64,000 bases of DNA from Vandiemenella viatica (GCA_031002005.1 CM061919.1:227166739-227230738); one strand, 5' to 3'. Counted from the first letter of the stretch, positions 45,486 through 57,499 are shown. Notes: generated by a model from the sequence alone, not told the origin. Translations and numbers: made by a program.

Positions 45486-45745
45486 AACTATCTCAGTTGT
45501 TGTTTGATACTTGCTCAGTATTTAGGACATGCGGAACTGGTTGATTTGTTAGCGGAAGAACAGTTGAAGGAACGAATTGTAGACGAAGGAAATCATCGGA
45601 ACAACTGAAGCAAATAACTGAGGATTTAGTTTGTAATGGATATGCTGAGATATACAGGTTAGCCCAAGATAGAAAGAAATGGACGACTGCATAAAACCAG
45701 ACAACAGAGTTACGATAGGAGGAGAAAAAAATCCAAGCATTGCTT
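45486..45745 (+). mobile_element. RTE-like non-LTR retrotransposon, 3' end
   Basis: Plus-strand text, over frameshifts, 'GHAELVDLLAEEQLKERIV' and 'CNGYAEIYRLAQDRKEWTTA' corresponds to the C-terminal tail and end of the minus-strand copy at 5370-5722 (including GAAATGGACGACTGCATAAA). A short A-run follows at 45725. Confidence 0.7.
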
Positions 45746-46368
45746 TTCGCACTTGCAGAAACAGGTAAATGGTAAAGATACATGTATTTTTATTTATTTC
45801 GTATGAGACAAGGCTACAAAGATAGTAATTACACTGAATTACAATAGATGGAATAAGGCAAGGATGTCGAAAGGTTTCAGCCATTCCATTGCCTCTATGT
45901 TCGTTTCACGAAGCTGCTGGATCTTTCCACGGAATCTTCTCTTCTAAGAGGGCATTCCACGGCGACAATTTGCTGGTGGCTACTATGGTCACAAGAAGGA
46001 TTCTCTATTATTCCCCACTTATGCTTCCAGTAATTGCATCTACCATGGCCCGTTCTCGCAAAATACAATGTTGTTCAGGTTTTCCTAGGGAGAGTAAGCC
46101 CAGGAGGTCTTGTAGGGTCTTTGATTACTGATAGTTTGTCAGGACTGGAATTGGTCCTCTCAGCACACTATTCTTCATTTATGTTGAATTGATTTGGACC
46201 AGCATCTCACCAAACATCCATGTTGAATATCTTGATTTTAATCTGTTCTGAGATTGATGTGTGCACTCCTAATGTACTGGAAGTTGTGGGTTTCTTAGAT
46301 ACGACTACAGATGTATCACTCAAAGGTTTTAACATCTTTTCTATAAAACTTGGCCTACATAGAGGTAG
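45746..46368. other. No gene seen
   Basis: 45860-46360 has higher GC and looks repeat-like (TTCCACGGAATCTTCTCTTC), but no family is identifiable. Confidence 0.4.
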
Positions 46369-46606
46369 TATTAGTAAGGACATTCTGGCCTCGCATTCGG
46401 GAGGGCGGCGGTTCGAATCCCCGTCCGGGCATCCAGATTTGGGTTTTCCATGGTTTCCCAAATCACTTCAGACAAATGCCGGGATGCTTCCTTCAAAATG
46501 CCATGGCCGAATTCCTTCCCATTCCTTGCCCCCCATCCTTTCCCGTCTCTAAAGACCTCGCTGTTACGAGACGTTATGCAGTTGAAAAAAAAAATATTAG
46601 TAAGGA
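46369..46606 (+). mobile_element. SINE family A copy with 12-bp target duplication
   Basis: TATTAGTAAGGA at 46369-46380 and 46595-46606 flanks the copy. It starts inside the head (CATTCTGGCCTCGCATTCGG), has B-box GGTTCGAATCCCC, full body and A-tail 46585-46594. It is well preserved, so relatively young. Confidence 0.93.
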
Positions 46607-46741
46607 ATCATTTTCTTACTGTTTTGTTGCCGTGCTCTCAGAATCACCTATAATGTATAAAAGTATTTAGAACAGCTGCCTCTAATTCCAACGTTAACAA
46701 GTATTCACAAATTTCCACAAGTCAGTTCTCTACGTCCACGA

Positions 46742-46975
46742 CGCGTATTAGGTAAGCGGTAACAATCTGGCCTCCCATTCGAGAGGACACGAATTCGAAT
46801 CCCCTTCTAGCCATCCAGATATTCGTTTTCCAATGCTTTCCTAAATCGCTTCAAACGAATACCGGGTTGGTGCCTTAAAAACGCCGTTTCCGATTTCCTT
46901 CCCGTTCCTTGTCCCACGCCTTTTCCGCCTCTAATTATCTCGAAGTCAGCGAGGCGTAAAGTCATAAGGAGATAA
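46742..46975 (+). mobile_element. SINE family A copy
   Basis: Head GGTAAGCGGTAACAATCTGG, B-box GAATTCGAATCCCC, body CATCCAGATATTCGTTTTCC, tail AGCGAGGCGTAAAGTCATAA. Confidence 0.85.
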
Positions 46976-49900
46976 AATCATAAATCCCAATCTAAGAGAT
47001 AAACCAAGCAGCTTTAAGATTACAATAGGTTCAATGAATACAAGAAATACAGCTAGTTTTTAAATGTGGAATCAAATTTTGTAACTTTCAGATGTAAAGC
47101 CCGGCCAGATAATATAAGGAAACACATTGAAGGTTACTCGTAATGAGAGAAAAAAAAGATATTTTCTTCATCACTTCTCATTTTACGCAGCGTAGTCTTT
47201 ATGTTATGTTAGAACATTTAAGTACTAACCAGTGCCTGATATAAACCCAAAATAGCCGCAAGACTCTTTAAAATCGTCGAAATTGTGCCCTGTAGTAATT
47301 AACATGCACGAAGTGAGTGCTGACTTGTACCTCCTGGATACGTGGTCCGTGTTGTGAGCAGTCGGGCGACTGACTACCTGGTGCCGACTCAGGGGTCAAG
47401 GCCCGGGGTCGTGCTGACGTCACGCGGTGCGGTGGGGGAGCGCGGTAATTGGTCGAGGAATGCCGGGGAACAGCGCTCAGGGACAACCAAGAGGTACAGT
47501 CCACGTCTTGTGAGCGAATTGTCAGAACGGTTTCAACTAAATATTTGTGTCTGATAAATTTCTTTGAATTGGCGAGCGGTAGTATCTTTGGCTAACGTGT
47601 AGCAGAGATGGTCGCTGGTTATCAAGTCAGAGAGTTTGTTGCGTTCGTGGAAGACTGAAATCTTATGGACTGCTGTTTTATAAAAACTAATTAAACGAAT
47701 AGTGTATGTGATAAAGACCAGGAATAAATACATTAATCTATTAATGATTATGAATGAAGTACATACATAGTTTGTGAAAACTACACGAACTGAGAATTGT
47801 GTTTTCAATTGTGTGAATAAATGCCTTAGTACAAAGAGCGGAGACAGTTGATACATTAGTAATAAAAATGAAAGCACTAATTTAAATATTATTCAATTCA
47901 AAGCATGTGGACATTTTTAATGAGATTCTTTTAGAAGCTTTTATTTTAGTCACTAAATACTACAGTATAACGTTATGTGGTGTTATGTGGCTGGGGAAGG
48001 TAACACATCCCATATTACGTCCATTTACAAAATCCGTACGCGATCTAGGCGATAGTTGTAAGAAGAATTAGTGACACCATAAACTATTCAGTGACCATGA
48101 CCAAGATGTCCCTACTAAAAACTTTCATTACACTGCAATTGTTTCTTCGTTTCTTTTGAAATTTGGCCCAAAATATCATTTCAACAAGCAGAGAACAAGT
48201 CCCCTGACTTCTATAGTCACACTTTGACTGATTAGACGTCATAAATGAAAACAACAAAAAATCATATCTCCTCTAAAACCCAGACAGATTAATGTCGAAT
48301 CACACCACTAAGCACTGGTACCAATATTCATCAGAGGTGGAAGAAGAATTAAGGGCACATCTCTCCATATTCAGTTACACTCCACATAGATGATATTCTG
48401 AAAACAATTAAGTAAACGGCAATCGTTACTGAAAACTATACGGTCAAATATTATACGTTAAAGAATTGTGTCTTCGAATTGTTAATAATTTTTCTCAGTT
48501 ATGAATCACAGATCATATGAGCATATGAGCTTTAGAGTAACCCAGTGAATGCTTAGTTGAAAAAATCGATGCTTCTAGTTATTATAGCAAGTAGATCAAA
48601 GACACTGAAAAAAGAACTATTACAAATTGAAGGCAGCCACTAAAGATCTCAACACATAACTGGAATTACGTCGAGCTGATCTGTTCCACGATAGATCGAT
48701 AGTTACTCGATGCTGCCTTTCGTGTTTTACTCATACCGGCAATTTGACCGAATGATAATGTTTTGTACCCCCTTTCTTTCAGAGATCTTGTCCTGCCTGC
48801 GATATTATTTACAATCATCGATAGTTTTAATAACTGAAACTATAAAGTAAAATTGATGGTCAGATTACAGATTTTTATATATATTTATATATTTTCTTCT
48901 TAGTTGTAGGGTATACGTTTGATTAGTAATTCTTTAACAAATTAACATATAACAGAAACGGATAATCAGCTGTTTGTAATGCTTTTCCACACTAACAACA
49001 ATAGTCATAAGAATATTGACAGTAAACATAAAATATTTGTATTTGGAGAAGTATAATAGGTCTACTTTTGAGTCTATTAAAAAAGCAAGAGTGATATCAA
49101 TAGCAAATTAGCAATAGCAAAAAAAAAAAAAAAAAAAGTTTCTTCAAAATGAGAAAGTTTTCAATACGGATATTTAACTCTGGAATCCGAAGTAGGTTTC
49201 CAAAACTGAATGAGTTGATGCACAGAGCTTTATATTATTAAAGCTTACACTTTAGAGCACCAGATAGAATGAAAATTTGGAAACACAAAACGTGGAGCTA
49301 TGCCACGATGCTGAAAACAATTGCATGCATCAAATATGATATCAACATTTTCTTTAAATTATGGGAGATAAAAGAATTTTATGAAATACAGAAGAACAAG
49401 CTGGTGGGTCACATTTTAGAATAAAAATTGAGTAGGAAGATATGATAACTAAATAACTGAAGGTATATGTTGAGTGGGAAGGTGAAGTTGATTAGATTAG
49501 TCCGGTATTATGGTATAGAGACAGGAGCAAGTATTCCTGCAGCCAGACGCCAGGCGTTAGAACAGTCACCAGGTCTACACGGGTGATGTGCGGGTGACAT
49601 AACAGCCACAGCGCAGGCGCGGCCGTGAAGTCGTCCCGCACATTCCATATATTATTCCGATCATAGATCTCTGCATTACTTTTTCCTCGTGATTTGGTCA
49701 ATATAGCAACGTCATTCACGAGTGTGGTTTGTTGAGAATTTCTGTCGTTCCTTTATGTCGCTTCGATTATATCACGAACAGAACTTCAGAACAAAGCCTA
49801 ATTGGACAAACATTACTCCTATTTGGAGGTCCTGAAGCCAAAATAATTGCTTTTAAAATTTTGTCTTTTTATTCTGGCACCGTTCAAAAACAGAACAGAT

Positions 49901-50215
49901 TTTTAGACGATTTCGCAGTAAGAAAGCTCAAATTAATAGGTTTGTGTCCCCATACCTCCAAATGGCAACGGAGTGAGAAATTTAAAACCTTTCAAAACAT
50001 TAAAACTTCGTATACCGTTAACATTTTCGGTTAAGTCCTTCCAGGTAGAAAACGTCTTAAAATAATCAACATCAATAAAATGAGTTGCTTTAAATGCCGC
50101 TTACGCTTTCATCTTATAGGATTACGATTTTGCATTTCCTTTTTCAAAAAAATAAAAAAATAAAAAAAAATAATTAGGTCTCTCATTCGAATTTTTGTTT
50201 TAAGTCTGAATTATA
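46976..50215. other. No gene seen; GC-rich patch 47340-47500
   Basis: This long AT-rich stretch holds no readable transposon. 47340-47500 is CpG-rich and carries TGACGTCACG at 47415-47424; it could be a promoter. An A-run lies at 49121-49138 and another GC-rich patch at 49530-49650. Confidence 0.4.
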
Positions 50216-50216
50216 T

Positions 50217-51194
50217 TTTACACACTGATGAGCTAAAATATTATGACCACCTCCTTAGCATTGTGTTCAGTGTTTGGAACTCGATGTAGCATTGCGGCAT
50301 GGATTCCACGAGTTCTTAGACATCTGGCACCAGGTGTGTAAGCACAGACACCAAATTACCTTAAATTACGTCCCGGTGGTTTGTGGGTCCTCAAACCGGA
50401 GTAACACGATTATTGCCTTCTGACACATACAGTTTGATTTTTTGAATATGCCATCGCCAGTGCCAAGCATATGAATCACGAAGGGCTGCATGTGGTCCAC
50501 AATAATTTTCACATTGTGCAGTTGTCATGATTCCTACGATCACTACCACAGGTCCCATGGAAGCCCAGCAAAATACTGCCTCCAGTGGCCTATGGTGCAT
50601 GTTTCGAATAGCCGTTCGAGTATGCGGACACGACCATCGATATGATGTAACAAGAAACGTTATTCATTCCACCAGGCGACACGTTTCCATTGATCCACGG
50701 TCCAGTCTCGATGATCTCGTGTCCACTGCACTCGTAGTTGACAATGAGGTTGGGTCAACATGAGAAAACGCCAGGACCGTCTGCAGCGGAGCTTTATGTT
50801 CAACAATGTGTGCTCCGAAACACTTTGGCCTGCACCAGCATTGTATTCTCCCACTAGATCTGCCACAGATCACCCCCTATCCTGCTTTACAGAACGGGAA
50901 GGCCTCAACCTACACATTTTGTTATGAGGCGTCCAGCGCATTGTCGCCTACTCGTCCTTCAACTACTTTCCATAGATGCTCACTACCAGCCTCACCGCTT
51001 CAGAGTTGCTCTTTCCCAGGCGCCGGGCATTCTGTTCCTTACGTCATAGAATTTTCGGATTTGCCCCAGGTCGGTCTATCGTTACTAAAATGACTCTCTA
51101 TGCTTCTCAGCTCCGCTTATATACTTTCTCTACCGCATAACATAGTAGCAAAGTCACCAGATGTTGGTCATAACGTTTTTCCTCATCAGTTTTA
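50217..51194. mobile_element. Non-coding TIR element, about 0.97 kb
   Basis: The left end ACTGATGAGCTAAAATATTA-TGACCA (from 50224) and the reverse complement of the right end, ACTGATGAGGAAAAACGTTA-TGACCA (to 51190), match at 21 of 26 positions. TTTA stands immediately outside both ends (50217-50220 and 51191-51194). The interior is GC-balanced without a usable frame. The superfamily is not assigned; similar ends are seen in arthropod DNA transposons. Confidence 0.8.
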
Positions 51195-52965
51195 ATTAAA
51201 AAATGTGGCTAAATTAACTGGGTATCATAACTCAAAAGTCGACGAGAACACGGCGGTGACGTTTCCTCTGTTCCACTGAGATGAAGTCTCTGGCAAAATC
51301 TAGACATAAATAAATTTGGAGAATCTTACAAGAGACTTTCAACTGCTTGATCTTCAAATTCGACGGATCGTTGATTGCAGGAAGGAAAGCGATACCATAG
51401 TTGGCGTCTGGAACGCAGAGTTCATAACGTTTTCGCGTTTTTTACGCCTTGTCGACGTCGAGATCACGCTTCTGGCGGTTTCTTAATGGCGATTAAATAT
51501 AGTATAAAACAAAGAAAAAACACCTGGTGTAAAGATTGGCTGTTGGAGAAGACTTAATACAACCACACAAAATTACTAAAAGAGTTAAGTTCAGATGCAG
51601 TGGATTACCCTAATTACAACCGGATGAACGAGGAAGTCTAACAGAAAGAACAATACAGTTAGGAGAGCTGCTATTTCTCCCGATGAAAGATTGGTCGACT
51701 ACTTTGATTTATCATGGTTATCATGTATCTTCTCTTTACGCCTGTCAGGCTACTTCTCAAATTCTTATTTTTTTATTTTCACTACTTCGTAGCATCGAGC
51801 ACCAAATCTTCTATTGCCAACTTTTCATAGGTGGCATTTCTCATTTCGCGGTGATGAAAGTCTTTGCTTTTTACTCACCAAAGACCGGCTTCAGATTTAC
51901 TTGTTTAGATAAACTCATCTGTCAGTTCATTATACCACTGTCCTGACATTATGTGCAAAAAATTCACGACGTTTAGTAAAATAAACCCAAATAAACTCGG
52001 TAGACTTAAACACTACAGACGCTTTCTGCAACAAAACTGAACTTAAAACTGTACAGGCATTCGATAAGTCCTACACACGCTCCGGTGAGCGTACCTGCGC
52101 GGTTTTAAAATATTATTTTCTCGTTCTTCTCCGATCGACTGTGTAGATGTGTTGCTATGCCTGCGTAATTTTGCTTGCCGAAGCTGATATACACGCTGCG
52201 GTTCACCTGTACAGGTAAATCTCCCCGGTAAAGCGTTACGTGTATGCCCGGCATTAAAAGTTTATTAAAACTTCCTGATTCATTTGACCGAAAACTTCCT
52301 GAGCATTAATGCTATCCATAAGTATTTCTCAATTGTGATTGCATCCGAATTATTTCACCCAGCTGAGACTATTTTAATTGTAAGTGACTGAAATTGGCGG
52401 ATGGTGGAAAGGATATTGGTATAGTCCTCTCCTAGGCTGCATCTAGGAAGTGGTGTCTTGGAAACTTGGCGATGGGAGTGGTGTTTGCAGGGAGCGGTGC
52501 CGTTGCACTCCGTGTTTGGTTTCTTGTGACCGCCTGGAGGCTCCCCACATGTCTGGCCAAACAAAAGCTGTCTGCACGCGGATGTACCGGGAATGACGTC
52601 ACGTTGACGTAACCGCGTGGGACAGACGCGCTCTCCGGGTTGCTCCGCCATCTGGACCGTCGAACCGACACTGTGTGCTCCTCACACACACAACACGATG
52701 ACTGACTTGTCTATACCGATGTCATTTAGAGTCAGATATTTGATAATTATATCCCCCGTACACAGTTCGGCACAATACGACTTTACTTCAAGTACTGTTT
52801 CTTTTTTTTTTTTTTTCATAATGTGATAGGAGGCTCCTGGCATTTGTTTTTGTTTCGATTAAACAGTGACGCGTGCGGCATATACACATTGTTTCTCATA
52901 ATTAAGGAATAAAACAATTATCATGTAATAATTCACCTTCAGTATTAAACACAAGTTTACTATCT
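51195..52965. other. No gene seen; SINE fragment 51435-51466 and GC-rich patch 52390-52700
   Basis: TTTACGCCTTGTCGACGTCG at 51438 is an isolated SINE family A tail. 52390-52700 is CpG-rich with TGACGTCACG at 52594-52603 and TCCGCCATCTGG, a plausible promoter or first-exon region. Confidence 0.45.
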
Positions 52966-53872
52966 GAAATTAGATTGTTTGTAGATGACATAATGCTGTA
53001 TAAAAGAATCAAAACGATAGAGGATTGTAAACAGTTCCAGGGTGATCTGGACAGTATATCTTGTTGGGTTGGTAAACATGGGATGAAGATAAATGCAAAG
53101 AAGAGTCACTTTAGTAGATACACAAATAAAAAAACCAAAGGTTTATTATGATTATAGAGTGGGGAAGGAATTACTGGTTGAAGACTTGAAATGTAAATAT
53201 CTTGGCATTACGTTTGATTACAAACTTAACTGGGCAGGACACATCGGACAGGTAGTAGGAAAAGGTTTCAAAATTCTGAACTTGTTGGAGAGAATGATGA
53301 CGGGATGTGCGAGAGAAGTAAAGAAATTGGGTTACAAAACTTTGGTCAGATCATTACTTGAATATAGTAGTGTAGTACGGAACCCACATTCTGCGTATAT
53401 GTTGGAGATGGTGCAAAAAAAGGGCTGCTATATTTGTTTCTGGAAATTACCGCATAATTCAATCATTAACAGACTTGATAAAAGAATTGGAATGGGATTC
53501 ATTGGAAGACAGGAGGAGGGTGAAGAGTGTCATGGGAGTGTACAAGTCGTATTTTGGTGATAAGGCATGGAAAGATATTGGTGTAAGAATTAAAAGTAAT
53601 GCATGGAAGGGAAAAGATGACCATGACCACAAGCTGGCACTCGATTTCAGGCACAAGGGTGTAGAAAGATTCTCTTTTTTGGGTAAGGGTGTCAGGGATT
53701 GGAATAAGTTACCAAGAGAAATGATGAATAAATGACCTAAAGCGTTGAAAGAATTTAAAGCTAAATTTTGCAGAAGGCAACTGTAGGTGGGTGCAGGAAA
53801 GGAAGAAGATGGGTGCTTAGGGAAACTGCCACCAGAGTGCGCGTTCCATTGCAATTTAATTAAATGTTATAT
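52966..53872 (+). mobile_element. LINE family L, longest young copy
   Basis: Starts at 'KLLSEIRLFVDDIMLYKRIK' with the catalytic DD pair (FVDD), then 'DLDSISCWVGKHGMKINAKK', 'VGKELLVEDLKCKYLGITFD', 'LNWAGHIGQVVGKGFKILNL', 'KLGYKTLVRSLLEYSSVV', 'IKELEWDSLEDRRRVKSVM' and 'GVRDWNKLPREMMNK'. It breaks into three frames. The 3' region ends GCGCGTTCCATTGCAATTTA-ATTAAATG. The first five reverse-transcriptase motifs are missing, as in all copies here. Confidence 0.9.
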
Positions 53873-53884
53873 TATATTATCGCG

Positions 53885-54110
53885 ATTTTGAGCCTTGAAC
53901 GATCCAAACACTCTCTTCACCCACCTTCTGCCATCCAATGACTTCCAGCCAAGCTCCTTCCTTAATTTTAGCTGCTGACTGCATTCCGTAGAGAAAAATA
54001 GCTGCTCTCTTTTGAACCCCTACCAACTTTCGGCGACTATCTGCTGCCCATTCATGGATATTGCGACTGGCAAGCTGAATGCCACCCTACCCAACCGTTC
54101 GAACAATGCT
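53885..54110 (-). mobile_element. Second, divergent LINE fragment related to family L
   Basis: The minus strand reads 'LVGVQKRAAIFLYGMQSAAK' then 'LRKELGWKSLDGRRWVKRVF', the same thumb-region order as family L with many replacements. It lies tail-to-tail next to the plus-strand copy. Confidence 0.68.
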
Positions 54111-54576
54111 TGCCCAGGTTTGAAATCCTGGAATATTGCCTTTCCCTCGTACGAACTGTTTCTGCCAACTCGCCGTACATATCTCGCATCCGAATAATGA
54201 ATAACATTAATAATCAGATGTTCATAGAATTGGCTGTATTTGTCCTTTTTAATAAATTAATTAGTGATTAAATGTAATGAGAACCTCATCAATATAACTT
54301 TCATCACGATATTCTTGAATTCTTGAAAAGGAGACTCAGAAACCGATGAATCGGTCATGGTGGGGATGATGATCACCCACGCTCTCTTGTCTGTGTGTGT
54401 GTGTGGAATGGGGGGGGGGGGGGGGTTATGTGGAAGATTTAGTGTTTAAACCTTCTCTACCAACAAACCTACCAGAACTGCGAGCTGGCATCAATAGTGC
54501 TTTTGAACAGAGTGTCGTAAGAACTTGGTTATCAACTTGATGTTTGCAGAATTAGTAAGTGGACTTATATAAAACA
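54111..54576. repeat. Spacer with (GT)n and a G-run
   Basis: GTGTGTGTGTGTG near 54393 and about 16 consecutive G at 54411-54426. No gene is seen. Confidence 0.7.
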
Positions 54577-55167
54577 CTACCTCGTACCCGCGACTTCGTA
54601 CGCGTGGATTAAGAATTTTTTGCCAGAATTGACTCTCTCTCTCTCTCTCACTCTGACTGCGAACAACCCCTGAGGAATCATTATAACTTAAAAAAGTGTA
54701 CACCTACAACATTGCAAGACTACCTACGATTTGCCTCGCATTGCACCCCTAACTATGTGATATCTACAGTTTAACATTCAATCCGAATAACCTACGGTCC
54801 AGGCGTCACTCTTACGATCAAAAACAATTTATAAAAATCTTAGCCTCCAGGGAGATTTGAACAGGAGACGACGACCCAAACATCCGTAAGCAAGCGCTTT
54901 AACCACTGACTGTCTGACCGATACACGGAAAAAAGCAGTATACAGACGTCCATATCCAACGCGTCTGTCTATCGCCATTCAGTAGTATATCGAAATTATC
55001 AGACAACATGTATTATTTATACAGATAATTTTTCAACCAAATGTAGACAGTATTTTTCTCCTTGTTTCAAAGGATAAGTGTGCAAAGTTTCATCGAGATA
55101 GGATGAAAACTGTGGATTTGTATGAAGAACAAATAAACATACATACATTCATCTTTATATATATAGA
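54577..55167 (-). mobile_element. Non-autonomous Helitron-like element
   Basis: On the minus strand it begins A|TCTATATATATAAAGATGAA (at 55167) and ends with a hairpin (CGTAC...GTACG, 54583-54602) followed by GGTAG|T, one change from CTAG|T. This matches the layout of the copy at 18024-19284. A family C tRNA-like piece sits inside at 54845-54930 and a (CT)n run at 54635. Confidence 0.7.
54845..54930 (-). mobile_element. tRNA-derived SINE head (family C) inside the Helitron
   Basis: The minus strand reads CAGACAGTCAGTGGTTAAAG (A-box) and TCCTGTTCAAATCTCCCTGG (B-box), spaced by an enlarged variable region. It resembles the head at 31786-31884. Confidence 0.6.
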
Positions 55168-55644
55168 TTTGCGATTTGTCCAAAGAAAACTTTTTATGTT
55201 TTTTCTATATGACTGTAAAATCATGTGACAATATGTAAAATGATGTAACCACAATAAATGTTTGTAATCACATCAATGATTTATGATTGTTCGGAAATAG
55301 TAGAGTAAGTGATTTGAGGGGCCATGTTTGGAGGTAGAGTAGACGTAACAGAATGTGAATACACCCACTGTTAACGAGAGCTGTTATTTGTGTACCGCCA
55401 CTTGTTGTGCCCCGGGCGAGTCGACAAAGCGTAATGAACTAAAGGGGGAGCGCTGATCACGGGGGAGTTAGTCATCACAGGCGCTACACAAGAAATTCCA
55501 CCACCCTCGGCGTCCGGGACAATCAACTCTCTCCCCAGCGGGCAAACACACTGTGCACAGATATCGACGCAACGCTGAATGCTGATCGTTCTTATAGGCG
55601 GAACGTTACACTGGAGTTACCACTAGAAGTGTAATAGTACCTAC
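55168..55644. other. No gene seen; GC-rich patch 55400-55600
   Basis: The CpG-containing patch has no frame or known repeat. Confidence 0.4.
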
Positions 55645-56560
55645 TTTATTTAATGTTCCAAAATTTGATTTCATTTAATTTAAATTTCTCCGATGACAAT
55701 TTCCCTACACACCTATTTTTCACATTTCGATTTCCAACATTCTTTTTCCTTCTACTAATTTCAACTTTAAATTCTTTTTTTGCAAATTATTCATTATTTA
55801 TCTTGGTAATTTATTCCATTCCCTGACCCCTTATCTACGAAAGAAAATCTTCCGACATCCATTTGCCCGAATTCGAGTGCCAATTTGTGGTCATTGTCAT
55901 CTTTTCCCTTCCCTGCACCCCTCCTAATTTTTCCGCCAATATCTTCCCATGTCTCATCACTAATATACGCGTTGTACACTCCCATGACTCTCTTCACCCT
56001 TCTCCTGTCGTCCAATGAATTCCTTTCCAGCTCTTTTATCATTTCGGTTACTGATTGTGTAATTTCCAGAGACAAATCTAGCAGCCGTTCTTTGCACCCT
56101 CTCCAACTCCTGTACTTGACACCTAACATGTGGGTCCCATACTACACTACCATATTCAAGCAATGGTCTGACCAAAGTTTTGTAACCCAATTCCTTTACT
56201 TCTCTGGTACATCCCCTCATCATTCTCTCCAACAAGTGCAGCATTTTGAAAGCTTTTCCTACTACCTGCCCAATGTGTCCTGCCCAGTTGAGCTTGCTAT
56301 CAAATGTAATGCCGCGATATTTACATTTCAAGTTTTCAAAAAGCAATTCTTTCCCTACCTTACAATCACCATTAACTTTTAGTTTTTTTTATATGTGTAC
56401 CTAATAAACTGACTCTTCTATGCATTTATCTCCATTCCATGTTTACCAACCCAACTACGTATCCTGTCCAGATCATCCTGCAGCTGTTTACAGTCCTCTA
56501 CCGTTTTCATCCTGTTATATTGCATTATGTCAGTTGCAAACAACCAGTGATCATCGAGAC
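55645..56560 (-). mobile_element. LINE family L, long copy
   Basis: The 3' tail is at 55655-55690 (TTTCATTTAATTTAAATTTC on plus). The minus-strand frames carry 'MLFENLKCKYRGITFDSKLN', 'WAGHIGQVVGKAFKMLHLLE', 'LGYKTLVRPLLEYGSVVWDP' and 'VQRTAARFVSGNY', then after a frameshift 'IKELERNSLDDRRRVKRVMG'. The catalytic position reads 'FATDIMQY' near 56530, so one Asp of the DD pair is lost. Confidence 0.9.
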
Positions 56561-56604
56561 AGTGCTAACAACGTAAGAACGAAATTTTCCTCGGTGTTGA
56601 AAAT

Positions 56605-56737
56605 TAATATAACGTTCTCGGGTGACTAGCCAAGTTGGCAATATCTTGCCAGAAGATGACGACAGTGATTTGACCGCCTGAATATCGTATGTAAAATACG
56701 ACGTTACCTCGGCTAGTCACCAGAGAATATTATGTTA
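56605..56737. repeat. Inverted repeat, 27-bp arms
   Basis: TAATATAACGTTCTCGGGTG-ACTAGCC at 56605-56631 pairs with GGCTAGTCACCAGAGAATAT-TATGTTA at 56711-56737. Between the arms, ACGACGTTAC (56700-56709) is the reverse complement of GTAACGTCGT, similar to the GAAACGTCGT next to the ribozyme at 57460. Confidence 0.75.
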
Positions 56738-57057
56738 AATGCTAACAGCATTCTGAGATAGTTTGCTGATGGTGCATCTAACTACAAGAAAGTAAAGTAT
56801 TTAACGATTGGTTGGAAATTCAGTGCCAGTTGTGTTGCTTCCACAAGACACGATTAATGACAACTTAAACTGCAAAAACTGTAAGGTAAGGATCAAAAAG
56901 AATAGAGTTGTGAATGTTAATTGTAAGTCTTCTGATGAGTTTGAATCGCTTGAGAACTTGGGCGTAATTTGGTGTCAGAAATTCTGACTGAATCAGTTAA
57001 TATTCTCCTCTGTATGAATTACCGTTAATTCTACCGACACCGACAGATGATAAATAC

Positions 57058-57352
57058 CGAGCCTGGTGGATGAGCGGTAGCGCTTGGACCTGGTATTCGG
57101 GTTGACAATGGTTCAAAGCCTCGTCCGGCCATCCAGATTTCGGTTTCCCATTGTTTCCCAAAACCACTCCAGGCAAATGCCGGGATGGTTCCTTCAAAAG
57201 GCCATGGCCGAATTCCGTCCCACCCATTGCCTCACCCCCCTCCCCTTTAAATGACCCTTGCCGATTTTCACCTGGGTGATTTGAGGAAACAATGGGAAAC
57301 ACAAATTTGGATGGCTGGGCGGGGATTCGAACCCGCGTCCTCCCGAATGATC
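57058..57352. mobile_element. Two SINE family A copies facing each other
   Basis: A plus-strand copy from ACCGAGCCTGGTGGATGAGC to about 57258 is followed at once by a minus-strand piece (TTTCACCTGGGTGATTTGAG to GGGATTCGAACCCGC) ending at 57352. The tail of the first and the tail half of the second are both missing at the junction. Confidence 0.88.
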
Positions 57353-57451
57353 GTTTTCTGGGGGGAAAAGTACTCTAAATGTGTGAGTGGAGACTTTCCC
57401 GGCGTATCGATGCCACAAAATCTTCTCGGGTGTCCTGCCGGATGGTGGTTT

Positions 57452-57499
57452 AAAAACACGACGTTTCGACAGCTGACTCTGCTGTCTTCATCAGGTATC
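57452..57499 (-). ncRNA. Hammerhead ribozyme core, minus strand
   Basis: The minus strand reads AGATAC-CTGATGA-A-GACAGC-AGAGTCA-GCTGTC-GAAACGTC-GTGTTT. CUGAUGA and GAAA are invariant hammerhead bases, stem II pairs perfectly for six (GACAGC/GCTGTC), and stem I can pair AGATAC with GTGTTT using G-U pairs. Between GAA and C17 lies ACGT, which can only form stem III by pairing with a second molecule, the dimer form described for Penelope-like elements. Confidence 0.75.

Noticed and set aside
46720..48900. Search for CRISPR-like or regularly spaced repeats
   Set aside because: No regularly spaced short repeats exist here or elsewhere; the genome is eukaryotic and the tandem arrays have no unique spacers.
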